From Rheinheimera sp. MMS21-TC3 (GTDB taxonomy: Bacteria; Pseudomonadota; Gammaproteobacteria; Enterobacterales; Alteromonadaceae), in assembly GCF_032229285.1 (NCBI RefSeq), contig NZ_CP135084.1:2728001-2792000 (forward strand): a DNA stretch of 64,000 nt, given 5' to 3'. The notes beneath the pieces were generated by a model. That model did no database searches. It was not told the DNA's origin and saw only the letters and a list, made by a program, of their open reading frames with translations. The stretch's first letter is position 1. Each line of letters starts with the position of its first letter. Below are positions 56,716 to 64,000 of the stretch, in pieces. The translations under genes were made by a program, and so were the position numbers.

Positions 56716-58385
56716 TGTTTTGCTCTCTTAGGTTCTGGATCAGCTACTGTCTCAACATTAAAAAATAAAGCGTTACTTTGTTGATTTAGTAATTGCAAAA
56801 TTGGTTGCACATCACGCAATACTTGATCAAGGGTTTGTAAGTTAGCATCTAAGCGATCATAAGCCGGTGAGCCTGGGCTAATTCCGCTCAACATCTGTTG
56901 TAACTGCTGCATACTTTGCTGTAATTCTTGCGGTAACTGCTGCAATTGCGGCGAGGCCAATAACGACTCTACTTGCAGCACTAAAACTGCGGCACTTTGC
57001 ATTAAAGCATCAGTACTTTGTAGAGTTTTATCGCCTTGTAGTAATAACTGCTCTATCGGTAAATTATTAATTTTATCTAAGGCCATTAGCACTTTTTGCT
57101 CAATATTACTTAAACCGCTACGTGCTGTTGGCAGCATTGGATAGCCTACTATCGTACTTAAACGTTTTTGCTCTGCTAATAAGTTAATTTGCGATTCAGC
57201 ATCTAAAAGCTCTTTATTTAAGGCCAGCTCAATAAATAGAGCGCCCGTTAATAAGTTACCTGGCTTTAAGGTCGCATGCATACCTTTAGCAACAGCTTTG
57301 TTTAATTCTTCTTTTAACTGATTAATGCTTAAATTGTCATATAAACGGCCGGTTTCAATCCTAATTAATACTGGAATACCCTGCTGTAAAGAAACTTCGA
57401 ATGGTTTTTCAAATGAAAAGAAAAATGGCACACTAACAACAGTCCCCACCCGAATACCGCGATACTCTACAGGTGCGCCAGACTTTAATCCTCGCACTGA
57501 CTCATCAAAAAACAATAAGTATTCAACGTATTCATTATACATTCCCTCTTGCACACTTTGCTTATTAGGAAACAATTGAAACTCTGCACCATTTGTCACT
57601 ACCTTACCCGCCGGCCAACCTTGCATTAAATCAAAACTAACGCCACCGCTTAGTAAGGTGGTAACAGAAGCAACATCAACTTGTAAGCCTTCAGCAGTAA
57701 GATCAAATGCAAAACCACTACTAAGCCAAAACCGGACATTTTCTGAGACTAAACTATCGTAAGGCTCGCGAATAAATAATTGATAATCGGTACGTTTGTG
57801 GCTTAAATTAAACTCACTATATTCAACCGTACCTACCTCATAGCCACGATATAACACTGGATCGCCAACAGCTAAGCCACTCGAATCAGTTCCACTTAAC
57901 ATGACCCTAATACCGGGAGCATCAGCAGGAGCGGCAGGCGGGGTTGCCAGCAGCTCATACTCTCGCTTCTCGACTGTAGACTCGCCAGGCTGCAATTCAA
58001 TATAAGCACCTGATAACAAGGTATCTAAACCTGTAACACCGGCTCGACCAACTTGCGGCTTAACTACCCAGAATTGTGAATCTTGATTAAGGATAGCGCT
58101 AATGGCTGGTTTCATTCGCGCTTTAATAATTACTTGCTTTAAATCCTCACTTAACTCTACCGAAACCACTTGGCCAACATCAACACTACGACTTTTAATT
58201 TGCGTTTTATTAGCAATAATTCCTTCAGCATCCGCAGCAATTAATGTTAACAAGGCACCTTGCTGCTGAAAATTATTATACAGCATCCAACAACCTACTA
58301 AGATTGCAGCCAATGGCACCACCCAAATGGGCGACCACTGTTTAATTCTGCGCACTTTTGCTGTTGCAGCTTGACTATCCGTCAC
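56712..58385 (-). CDS. pqiB: Intermembrane lipid transport protein PqiB (MCE)
   Basis: 557 residues from the GTG at 58385, which has AGGGG seven bases upstream and lies inside the end of pqiA. A longer open frame upstream is spurious. One N-terminal membrane helix (WSPIWVVPLAAILVGCWMLYNNF) is followed by three MCE domains (GIIANKTQIKSRSVDVGQVVSVELS, GLAVGDPVLYRGYEVGTVEYSEF, GLKSGAPVEYRGIRVGTVVSVPF). A C-terminal glutamine-rich coiled region (LQQLPQELQQSMQQLQQML) follows. PqiB hexamers form a tunnel for lipids across the periplasm. Confidence 0.95.
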   Translation of the reverse strand: MTDSQAATAKVRRIKQWSPIWVVPLAAILVGCWMLYNNFQQQGALLTLIAADAEGIIANKTQIKSRSVDVGQVVSVELSEDLKQVIIKARMKPAISAILNQDSQFWVVKPQVGRAGVTGLDTLLSGAYIELQPGESTVEKREYELLATPPAAPADAPGIRVMLSGTDSSGLAVGDPVLYRGYEVGTVEYSEFNLSHKRTDYQLFIREPYDSLVSENVRFWLSSGFAFDLTAEGLQVDVASVTTLLSGGVSFDLMQGWPAGKVVTNGAEFQLFPNKQSVQEGMYNEYVEYLLFFDESVRGLKSGAPVEYRGIRVGTVVSVPFFFSFEKPFEVSLQQGIPVLIRIETGRLYDNLSINQLKEELNKAVAKGMHATLKPGNLLTGALFIELALNKELLDAESQINLLAEQKRLSTIVGYPMLPTARSGLSNIEQKVLMALDKINNLPIEQLLLQGDKTLQSTDALMQSAAVLVLQVESLLASPQLQQLPQELQQSMQQLQQMLSGISPGSPAYDRLDANLQTLDQVLRDVQPILQLLNQQSNALFFNVETVADPEPKRAKQ

Positions 58386-59721
58386 TCTGTTTCCCCTTAT
58401 TAACCAAACGTGCATCCCATAATAACCGCGGATCAAAACTTAATGCAGCCAGCATAGTAATAATTACCACGGCAGCAAATACAATAACACCAACCCCCGG
58501 ATAGACTGACATTACTAAATCAAACCTAACTAAAGCAGCCATTATCGCTACCACTAATACATCTACCATTGACCAACGTCCTATCCAATCTACAACGCGA
58601 TATACTTGGGTGGAATAACGCTGGCGATGCGCTTTAGATAATCGGGTTAAATAACATAGCCACAATAACACTATTATTTTTATCACCGGCACTATTACGC
58701 TGGCAATTAAAATAATAATTGCCACTGGGTAAGCACCTTCTTGCCACATAATGATTAAGCCACTAATAATAGTCGACTCTAATCGATCACCAAAAGACTC
58801 TGTGATCATAATAGGTAATAAGTTTGCTGGTATATAGAGTATTATTGCTGCAACTAATAAAGCTAACGTATTTTGTATACTGTTAGGTTGCCGTGAATAA
58901 ACTCGGCTGTGGCAGCGTGAGCAATATTTGTGCTGAACTGGCACCATAGCAGTGCAAACTTGGCATAGCTTTAAACCTTGCTCTAAGCCACCTTGCCCTA
59001 CTTTTGTGCTTAATTCTATTGCTGGGGTTGGTGCTATTTTTGACCATAACTCACGGCGATCTATTACCTGAAATACTCTTAAATGTAATAGACAAAAAAT
59101 ACAAAACGCCCAGAAACTTGGCCCTAACGATATTTCAGCATCTGCGACTAGTTTGACAAAGCTAATAATCAGCCCCATTAAAAAAATATCGACCATACTC
59201 CATGGCTTTAGCATATACAGCACGCGCGCTACCCAAACGCTAAACGGCAACTTGTAAACCATAGCCAGTTTTAAATAAATGATTGCCGACATACAAAAAG
59301 CGGGTATAGCTTGAATTAACAGCCAAATAAGCAAGGCTAGCCATTGATGATGTTGTTGGAATAACACCGACGAGGTATCAAAAAAACTCATTTGATGCCT
59401 GTCACCGGCGGCATACATGCTTACAAAAGGGAACAAATTAGCTAGCAGCAGCATAAATAAGGCAGTCGCAGCATAAAGAACAGGCCTTAAAATCGGCTGT
59501 TGATGCCGAGCATCTAGGGTATTGTTACAACGGCTGCAGCAGGCTTCTTGGCCGGCTATAAGCGCAGGGATTGTTTGTACTAAGTCACAATGCCGACACA
59601 ATACTGTTTGCTCAGTATCATTATAATTGTCGGTAGCATGCTCTGTTACTGCACTAGTGGTAGCTAACACCGTCACCGTAGATTGGCTCACTGAAGTAAT
59701 TAGAACTGAATGTTCGCTCAA
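58375..59721 (-). CDS. pqiA: Intermembrane transport membrane protein PqiA
   Basis: 448 residues with two similar halves. Each has a zinc-ribbon-like pair of CXXC motifs (CRHCDLVQ...CCSRC and CQVCTAMVP...CSRC) followed by about four membrane helices (VLYAATALFMLLLANLFPFVSMYA, IQNTLALLVAAIILYIPANLLPIMI; KPWSMVDIFLMGLIISFVKL and GRWSMVDVLVVAIMAALVRF). PqiA is the inner-membrane partner of PqiB. It is the first gene of pqiABC, with tight overlaps. Confidence 0.95.
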   Translation of the reverse strand: MSEHSVLITSVSQSTVTVLATTSAVTEHATDNYNDTEQTVLCRHCDLVQTIPALIAGQEACCSRCNNTLDARHQQPILRPVLYAATALFMLLLANLFPFVSMYAAGDRHQMSFFDTSSVLFQQHHQWLALLIWLLIQAIPAFCMSAIIYLKLAMVYKLPFSVWVARVLYMLKPWSMVDIFLMGLIISFVKLVADAEISLGPSFWAFCIFCLLHLRVFQVIDRRELWSKIAPTPAIELSTKVGQGGLEQGLKLCQVCTAMVPVQHKYCSRCHSRVYSRQPNSIQNTLALLVAAIILYIPANLLPIMITESFGDRLESTIISGLIIMWQEGAYPVAIIILIASVIVPVIKIIVLLWLCYLTRLSKAHRQRYSTQVYRVVDWIGRWSMVDVLVVAIMAALVRFDLVMSVYPGVGVIVFAAVVIITMLAALSFDPRLLWDARLVNKGKQSDG

Positions 59722-59825
59722 CTAACAGATTGTTTAGAGCCTATTAGTAAGCAAGTATTAGTTTGTATTTATAGCATAATATTAATAGTTTAGATAATAA
59801 AAGAGGGGTATAGAATTTAGGCATT

Positions 59826-59858
59826 AAAAAACCCGCTTTGGTTTTCACCTAAGCGGGC
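59826..59858 (-). terminator. Terminator of the tRNA-Ser/tRNA-Arg operon
   Basis: CCCGCTT / AAGCGGG stem (59832-59838, 59851-59857). On the minus strand it is followed by TTTTTT, directly after the second tRNA-Arg. Confidence 0.85.
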
Positions 59859-59869
59859 TCTTCGTAATA

Positions 59870-59946
59870 TGGCGGACGCAGGAGGATTCGAACCTCCGAC
59901 CGCTCGGTTCGTAGCCGAGTACTCTATCCAGCTGAGCTATGCGTCC
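59870..59946 (-). tRNA. tRNA-Arg (anticodon ACG), copy 1
   Basis: 77 bases; acceptor stem GGACGCA/TGCGTCC, encoded CCA, anticodon loop CTACGAA reading ACG (the A is normally edited to inosine). Identical to the copy 85 bases upstream. Confidence 0.98.
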
Positions 59947-60031
59947 GGGGTGGTACTTTTTTAATACAATAAAATTTGATACTACAATGTCTTTCGCAAC
60001 GTCTTTCTTGATTCGCCATTCTAGGTTTAGA

Positions 60032-60108
60032 TGGCGGACGCAGGAGGATTCGAACCTCCGACCGCTCGGTTCGTAGCCGAGTACTCTATCCAGCTGAGCT
60101 ATGCGTCC
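60032..60108 (-). tRNA. tRNA-Arg (anticodon ACG), copy 2
   Basis: 77 bases, same sequence as copy 1. It is second in transcription order after tRNA-Ser(GCT). Confidence 0.98.
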
Positions 60109-60124
60109 GTTCTAAAACAAAAAA

Positions 60125-60214
60125 TGGCGGAGAAAGAGGGATTCGAACCCTCGATAGAGTTTCCCCTATACACCCTTAGCAGGGGTGCGCCTTCAGCCAC
60201 TCGGCCATTTCTCC
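60125..60214 (-). tRNA. tRNA-Ser (anticodon GCT)
   Basis: A 90-base type II tRNA with GGAGAAA/TTTCTCC acceptor stem, encoded CCA, long variable arm and anticodon loop CTGCTAA reading GCT (AGC/AGU codons). First gene of the tRNA operon downstream of csrA, as in many gammaproteobacteria. Confidence 0.97.
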
Positions 60215-60233
60215 GCTCTATGTTGCGGCGTGT

Positions 60234-60261
60234 ATATTAATGTCTTAATAAAATATGTCAA
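60234..60261 (-). promoter_or_regulatory. Probable promoter of the tRNA-Ser/tRNA-Arg operon
   Basis: On the minus strand a perfect TTGACA (60256-60261), a 16-base spacer and TAATAT (60234-60239) are followed by a GC-containing discriminator (CACGCCGC) about 20 bases ahead of tRNA-Ser. Confidence 0.6.
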
Positions 60262-60375
60262 ACAATTTTTGGTAATACAAAGTTTGTTTGCCGACCTTTT
60301 AAACAATTGTGTAAATTAGCGGCACTAAATGGACGGAATCAATACACTAGAAGTAAAGAGCTTACTTTAATGAAA

Positions 60376-60576
60376 TTAATTATTACCACCAAAACCACCT
60401 TCGGTTGTACCCTTTTCTGCTTGGATACGCATATAAATCTCTTCACGATGTACAGAAACTTCCTTTGGTGCATTTACACCAATGCGAACTTGGTTTCCTT
60501 TCACACCTAAAACTGTCACTGTGACTTCGTCACCTATCATCAGTGTCTCTCCAACACGACGAGTAAGAATTAGCAT
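60376..60576 (-). CDS. csrA: Carbon storage regulator CsrA
   Basis: 66 residues from the ATG at 60576 ([48 protein letters not shown]), with AGGAG upstream; a frame continuing 20 codons further up is not part of the protein. CsrA dimers bind GGA motifs in mRNA leaders and control carbon use, motility and biofilm. The RNA-binding residues in LTRR and VHREEI are intact. It lies between alaS and the tRNA operon, the classic position. Confidence 0.98.
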   Translation of the reverse strand: MLILTRRVGETLMIGDEVTVTVLGVKGNQVRIGVNAPKEVSVHREEIYMRIQAEKGTTEGGFGGNN

Positions 60577-60878
60577 TCGCTTGCTCCTGTTTCGTTTACT
60601 CAATGTCTTGGACACTGAGAAAATTTTAGTCAACAATCATAACCCAGCATCAATAAGGATTAAATGGCTGATGCTACAAATAATGATATTTATTAGTTAT
60701 TAATAATAAAGTTTTATAAGTGTAGCAAGCAATGACTATTTTCAAGTGTTTTTTCGGTATATATAAGTGTTTTTAAGACCAATCTGCAATACAGGGGGCT
60801 TTTAAACCTATATTCGTCAGCACAGTATCACTTTACATCTAGAATGATACTGTGATTAAAGCCATATCTAGTAAACTT
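60577..60878. other. Intergenic region between alaS and csrA
   Basis: About 300 bases with no gene. It should carry the csrA promoters, which I could not place with confidence. A 10-bp perfect inverted repeat CACAGTATCA / TGATACTGTG (60821-60830, 60845-60854) lies 25 bases after the alaS stop and may mark the alaS transcript end, although no T run follows. Confidence 0.5.
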
Positions 60879-63503
60879 TTAATTTAACTGCTCACTTACT
60901 TGAGCTTTAGCGGCCTCTAATACAGAGCTTAAAGCTTGCACATCTGTGCCACCTGCTTGCGCCATATCAGGACGGCCACCGCCTTTACCACCCAGTTGCT
61001 CTGCAGCCCAGCCAACTAACTTGCCGGCATGTACTTTACTGGTAGTGTCTGCAGTGACACCTGCAATTAAGCTAATTTTGTCATCATTAACTGTCGCTAA
61101 TAAAATAACCGCCGAGCTTAATTTATTTTTAAGCTGATCAAGCATAGTGCGTAATGCCTTAGGCTCTGTAGCGGGCAGCTGAGTTATTAGCACTGTTACA
61201 CCAGCAACATCTTCAGCTTGATCTAAAATAGACGCACTGGCTTGACTGGCTAACTTAGCTTTTAGCTGGTCAATTTCTTTTTCTAACGACTTACTACGCT
61301 CTAAACTCTGCTCTACCCGCTCAGCAATGCTAAGCACATCACCTTTAAGTGAAGCAGCCACCTGTTGAGCTTGTCGTTCTATTTGTTGTACATACGCCAC
61401 TGCAGCTGAACCACTACAAGCTTCTATCCGGCGTACACCTGAAGAGATACCCGCCTCAGAAACCAATTTCACTAAGCCAATATCGCCGGTGCGTTTAACG
61501 TGAGTGCCACCACAAAGCTCAATTGAGAATTCACCCATGCTTAATACCCGAACCTCGTCGTCGTATTTTTCGCCAAATAATGCCATAGCCCCAGCCTCTT
61601 TAGCTTGTTCGATAGACATTAAACGGGTATTTAACTGATGATTCTGCTGAATTTGCTCATTAACTAGCTGTTCTATGCGGCGTAATTCGTCTGCAGTAAC
61701 AGCTGAAAAATGGCTAAAGTCAAAACGTAGTCTATCTGGCTGCACTAATGAGCCTTTTTGCGTGACATGTTCACCTAATACTTGGCGTAAAGCGGCATGC
61801 AATAAGTGAGTCGCAGAGTGATTTTGTTTAATAGCAGCACGCCGAGCGCTATCAATTTGGGCATTAACGCTATCACCTTGCTTAATGCTACCTACCATCT
61901 TGCCTTTGTGAGCTATGGCATTGCTTAATTTAACGGTATCTTCTACCTTAAATACCGACCCTGACGGCAAACTTAAGGTACCGGTATCTCCTACTTGACC
62001 ACCTGACTCGGCATAAAATGGCGTTTGATCTAAAATAACTAACCCGGTTTCGCCATCATTAAGCTGGGCCACAACTTGGCTATCTTTTATCAGCTCAAGT
62101 ACTTTAGCCTGATTAGTTTCATCGCTATAGCCTGTGAAGTCAGATTGCTGCTCGGTGGTTAAATTCGCATTGTAATCGGCCGAGAAATTTGACGCTTGCT
62201 GAGCCCGTTTACGTTGCTCGGCCATAGCCGCTTCAAAACCATCATGATCAATAGTTAGGTTACGCTCACGCGCCACATCGTTAGTTAAATCTACTGGGAA
62301 GCCATAAGTATCATAAAGCTTAAACACTAGGTCGCCAGGTAATACAGTGCCTTCTAGCTGTTGTAGGGCCTGCTCTAAAATAACTAAACCACGCTCTAAG
62401 GTTTTACCAAACTGCTCTTCTTCTAACTTAATAATTTTTTCTATTACCGCTTGTTTTTGCACCAACTCTGGGTAAGCGTCGCCCATCTGATTAATTAATT
62501 CTGCTACTAACTGATAGAAGAAGGCACCTTTAGCACCTAATTGATTACCATGACGTACCGCACGGCGAATAATACGACGTAATACATAGCCACGGCCTTC
62601 ATTCGAAGGTTGCACACCATCAACAATTAAAAAAGCACAACTACGAATATGATCAGCCACGACTCGTAATGACTTATTACTAAGATCAGTCGCACCGGTA
62701 ATCTTGGCAGCTACGTTAATTAAAGCGACAAAGGTGTCTATTTCATAATTACTATGCACATTTTGTAAAATAGCCGCTATACGCTCAAGCCCCATACCCG
62801 TATCAACACTCGGCTTAGGTAAAGGTTCCATTGTGCCATCAGCTTGGCGATTAAACTGCATAAAAACGATGTTCCAGATTTCAATAAAACGATCACCATC
62901 TTCTTCAGCTGAACCTGGAGGGCCACCCCATATATGATCGCCATGATCATAAAAGATTTCAGAGCAAGGTCCGCATGGTCCTGTATCACCCATAGACCAG
63001 AAGTTATCTGATGCATAAGGCGCACCCTTGTTATCGCCAATGCGAATAATTCGTTCAGCAGGCACACCAACTTCATTTAACCAAATGGCATAAGCCTCAT
63101 CATCGGTTTCATATACAGTAACCAATAACTTTTCTTTTGGTAGCTTTACTTCTTCCGTTAAAAACTGCCAAGCATATTGAATAGCTTCACGTTTAAAATA
63201 ATCACCAAAGCTAAAATTACCTAGCATTTCAAAAAAGGTATGGTGACGGGCGGTATAGCCAACGTTTTCTAAGTCATTATGTTTACCACCCGCACGCACA
63301 CAGCGCTGTGACGATACGGCACGGCTATAGTTGCGTTTATCTTGACCTAAAAAGACATCTTTAAATTGCACCATACCAGCATTAGTAAATAACAAAGTGG
63401 CATCATTCCCTGGGATCAGCGAGCTGCTGGGCACAATCTGGTGTTGTTTATTGGCGAAAAACTCTAAAAAAGCACGCCTGATCTTGGCCGATGTCATTGT
63501 CAT
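60879..63503 (-). CDS. alaS: Alanyl-tRNA synthetase
   Basis: An 874-residue class II synthetase. The N-terminal catalytic core ([54 protein letters not shown]) is followed by the editing domain with zinc-binding [12 protein letters not shown] and CGGTHV, then a coiled linker and the glycine-rich C-Ala domain ([15 protein letters not shown]). Two ATGs two codons apart are possible; the first has AGGA upstream. Sits between recX and csrA as expected. Confidence 0.98.
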   Translation of the reverse strand: MTMTSAKIRRAFLEFFANKQHQIVPSSSLIPGNDATLLFTNAGMVQFKDVFLGQDKRNYSRAVSSQRCVRAGGKHNDLENVGYTARHHTFFEMLGNFSFGDYFKREAIQYAWQFLTEEVKLPKEKLLVTVYETDDEAYAIWLNEVGVPAERIIRIGDNKGAPYASDNFWSMGDTGPCGPCSEIFYDHGDHIWGGPPGSAEEDGDRFIEIWNIVFMQFNRQADGTMEPLPKPSVDTGMGLERIAAILQNVHSNYEIDTFVALINVAAKITGATDLSNKSLRVVADHIRSCAFLIVDGVQPSNEGRGYVLRRIIRRAVRHGNQLGAKGAFFYQLVAELINQMGDAYPELVQKQAVIEKIIKLEEEQFGKTLERGLVILEQALQQLEGTVLPGDLVFKLYDTYGFPVDLTNDVARERNLTIDHDGFEAAMAEQRKRAQQASNFSADYNANLTTEQQSDFTGYSDETNQAKVLELIKDSQVVAQLNDGETGLVILDQTPFYAESGGQVGDTGTLSLPSGSVFKVEDTVKLSNAIAHKGKMVGSIKQGDSVNAQIDSARRAAIKQNHSATHLLHAALRQVLGEHVTQKGSLVQPDRLRFDFSHFSAVTADELRRIEQLVNEQIQQNHQLNTRLMSIEQAKEAGAMALFGEKYDDEVRVLSMGEFSIELCGGTHVKRTGDIGLVKLVSEAGISSGVRRIEACSGSAAVAYVQQIERQAQQVAASLKGDVLSIAERVEQSLERSKSLEKEIDQLKAKLASQASASILDQAEDVAGVTVLITQLPATEPKALRTMLDQLKNKLSSAVILLATVNDDKISLIAGVTADTTSKVHAGKLVGWAAEQLGGKGGGRPDMAQAGGTDVQALSSVLEAAKAQVSEQLN

Positions 63504-63554
63504 GAAAAAATCCTGTCCACGTTGGGTTATTCAAAATAAAGTTATTTAATCTAG

Positions 63555-63998
63555 TTACTTCTCAGTAAAGATAGAGTTTATTTGTTCTATGCTAAAACCA
63601 CGACGTTGCATATACGCCATGCGCTTCATTTTTTCTTTATAATCAGTTACAGGGCTATTAGCATATTTTTTGCTATACACCTGCATAGCCAGTGTAAACC
63701 AATCGATATTTAATTCTGCTAGACAGCGCTTAAGCTCGTCAACTGTAATATTATGTTGCTTACATTCTTGGGCAATATAGTTATAGCCATAACCTTTATT
63801 GCTGCGACTGCGAACCAACATACTAATAAAACGTTGCTGATTCAGATAATCGTAATTTTTACACCAAGCTATTACTTGTTCTATATCTTGCTCTAAACCA
63901 CCAAGCTGCTGCAACCTGCGACGTAACTCTAACTCACTATAGTCTCGTCTTGTTAGCCAACTTAGGGCTTTATGCTTTAATGCTTTGGGTTCAAGCAT
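63555..63998 (-). CDS. recX: Regulatory protein RecX
   Basis: 147 residues visible, built of three-helix RecX repeats (SWLTRRDYSELELRRRLQQ, IEQVIAWCKNYDYLNQQRFISMLVRSRSNKGYGYNYIAQEC). RecX binds RecA filaments and limits recombination. The ATG at 63998 lies at the window edge, so the true start may be further upstream; recA is expected next but lies outside. Confidence 0.93.
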   Translation of the reverse strand: MLEPKALKHKALSWLTRRDYSELELRRRLQQLGGLEQDIEQVIAWCKNYDYLNQQRFISMLVRSRSNKGYGYNYIAQECKQHNITVDELKRCLAELNIDWFTLAMQVYSKKYANSPVTDYKEKMKRMAYMQRRGFSIEQINSIFTEK

Positions 63999-64000
63999 CT

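Noticed and set aside
60031..60240. A 69-codon plus-strand frame.
   Set aside because: It runs antisense through tRNA-Arg and tRNA-Ser; its translation (GGFEPPT, EGFEPSI) is the usual antisense-tRNA artefact.

Overview
The window looks like chromosome of a free-living gammaproteobacterium of the Alteromonadales type; gene content and protein flavour recall Rheinheimera, Alishewanella or a relative. This is a judgement from gene order and protein sequences, with no database search. The DNA is moderately AT-rich and even in composition. Almost everything is core housekeeping. I see no prophage, insertion sequence, CRISPR array, defence island or secondary-metabolite cluster, and no obvious new multi-gene system. 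The unusual material lies between genes.

Layout, left to right. (1) 1-3514: end of the tryptophan operon (trpD tail, fused trpCF, trpB, trpA). (2) 3656-15534: scattered single genes, namely a SlyD-type isomerase, hemH, a HAD phosphatase, a YccF membrane protein, an alkyltransferase-like protein, a YebC paralogue, M3 and M19 lipoprotein peptidases, cytochrome b562, DUF445 and DUF3617 proteins, a possible beta-barrel protein and a 2OG-Fe(II) oxygenase. (3) 15535-17525: tRNA-Ser(GGA) with an odd hairpin-rich, duplicated downstream flank, nadA, and four tandem tRNA-Lys genes. (4) 17745-22931: ybgC-tolQRAB-pal-cpoB envelope operon. (5) 22932-23523: a gene-free stretch with a candidate small RNA. 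(6) 23524-28356: aspS-yebC-ruvC-ruvA-ruvB. (7) 28444-31254: a large membrane diguanylate cyclase with three periplasmic solute-binding domains. (8) 31446-36120: cmoAB (tRNA uridine-34 modification), an unknown gene, purM-purN and a DUF3108 protein. (9) 36387-45306: fadE, an Atm1-type ABC exporter, an M2 (ACE-like) lipoprotein peptidase, an RhlE-type helicase, a GIY-YIG protein and an AEC transporter. (10) 45381-46679: a mechanosensitive-channel gene broken by two in-frame stops. (11) 46818-52375: acnA, tyrS and an M23 endopeptidase. (12) 52753-55962: the sodium-pumping oxaloacetate decarboxylase oadGAB. (13) 56143-59721: pqiABC. (14) 59826-63998: the tRNA-Ser/tRNA-Arg operon, csrA, alaS and recX, the order known from many gammaproteobacteria.

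How they fit together: envelope upkeep (Tol-Pal, Pqi, M23 peptidase, DUF3108), translation (AspRS, TyrRS, AlaRS, nine tRNA genes, CmoAB), DNA repair (Ruv, RecX, alkyltransferase-like protein), fatty-acid and organic-acid catabolism (FadE, AcnA, OadGAB) and peptide scavenging by three secreted lipoprotein peptidases suggest an aquatic heterotroph living on proteinaceous and lipid material.

Most worth a second look: (a) heptanucleotide tandem arrays (AGTGTTW type) placed just after stop codons and before terminators at two loci, with a degenerate hairpin version at a third; (b) a 98-bp element with 22-23-nt inverted ends near oadB; (c) a cluster of consecutive hairpins inside a ~60-bp direct duplication beside tRNA-Ser; (d) an orphan promoter-terminator pair predicting a ~170-nt RNA beside ruvB; (e) the double-nonsense mechanosensitive-channel gene; (f) a FadR-like palindrome directly ahead of fadE.
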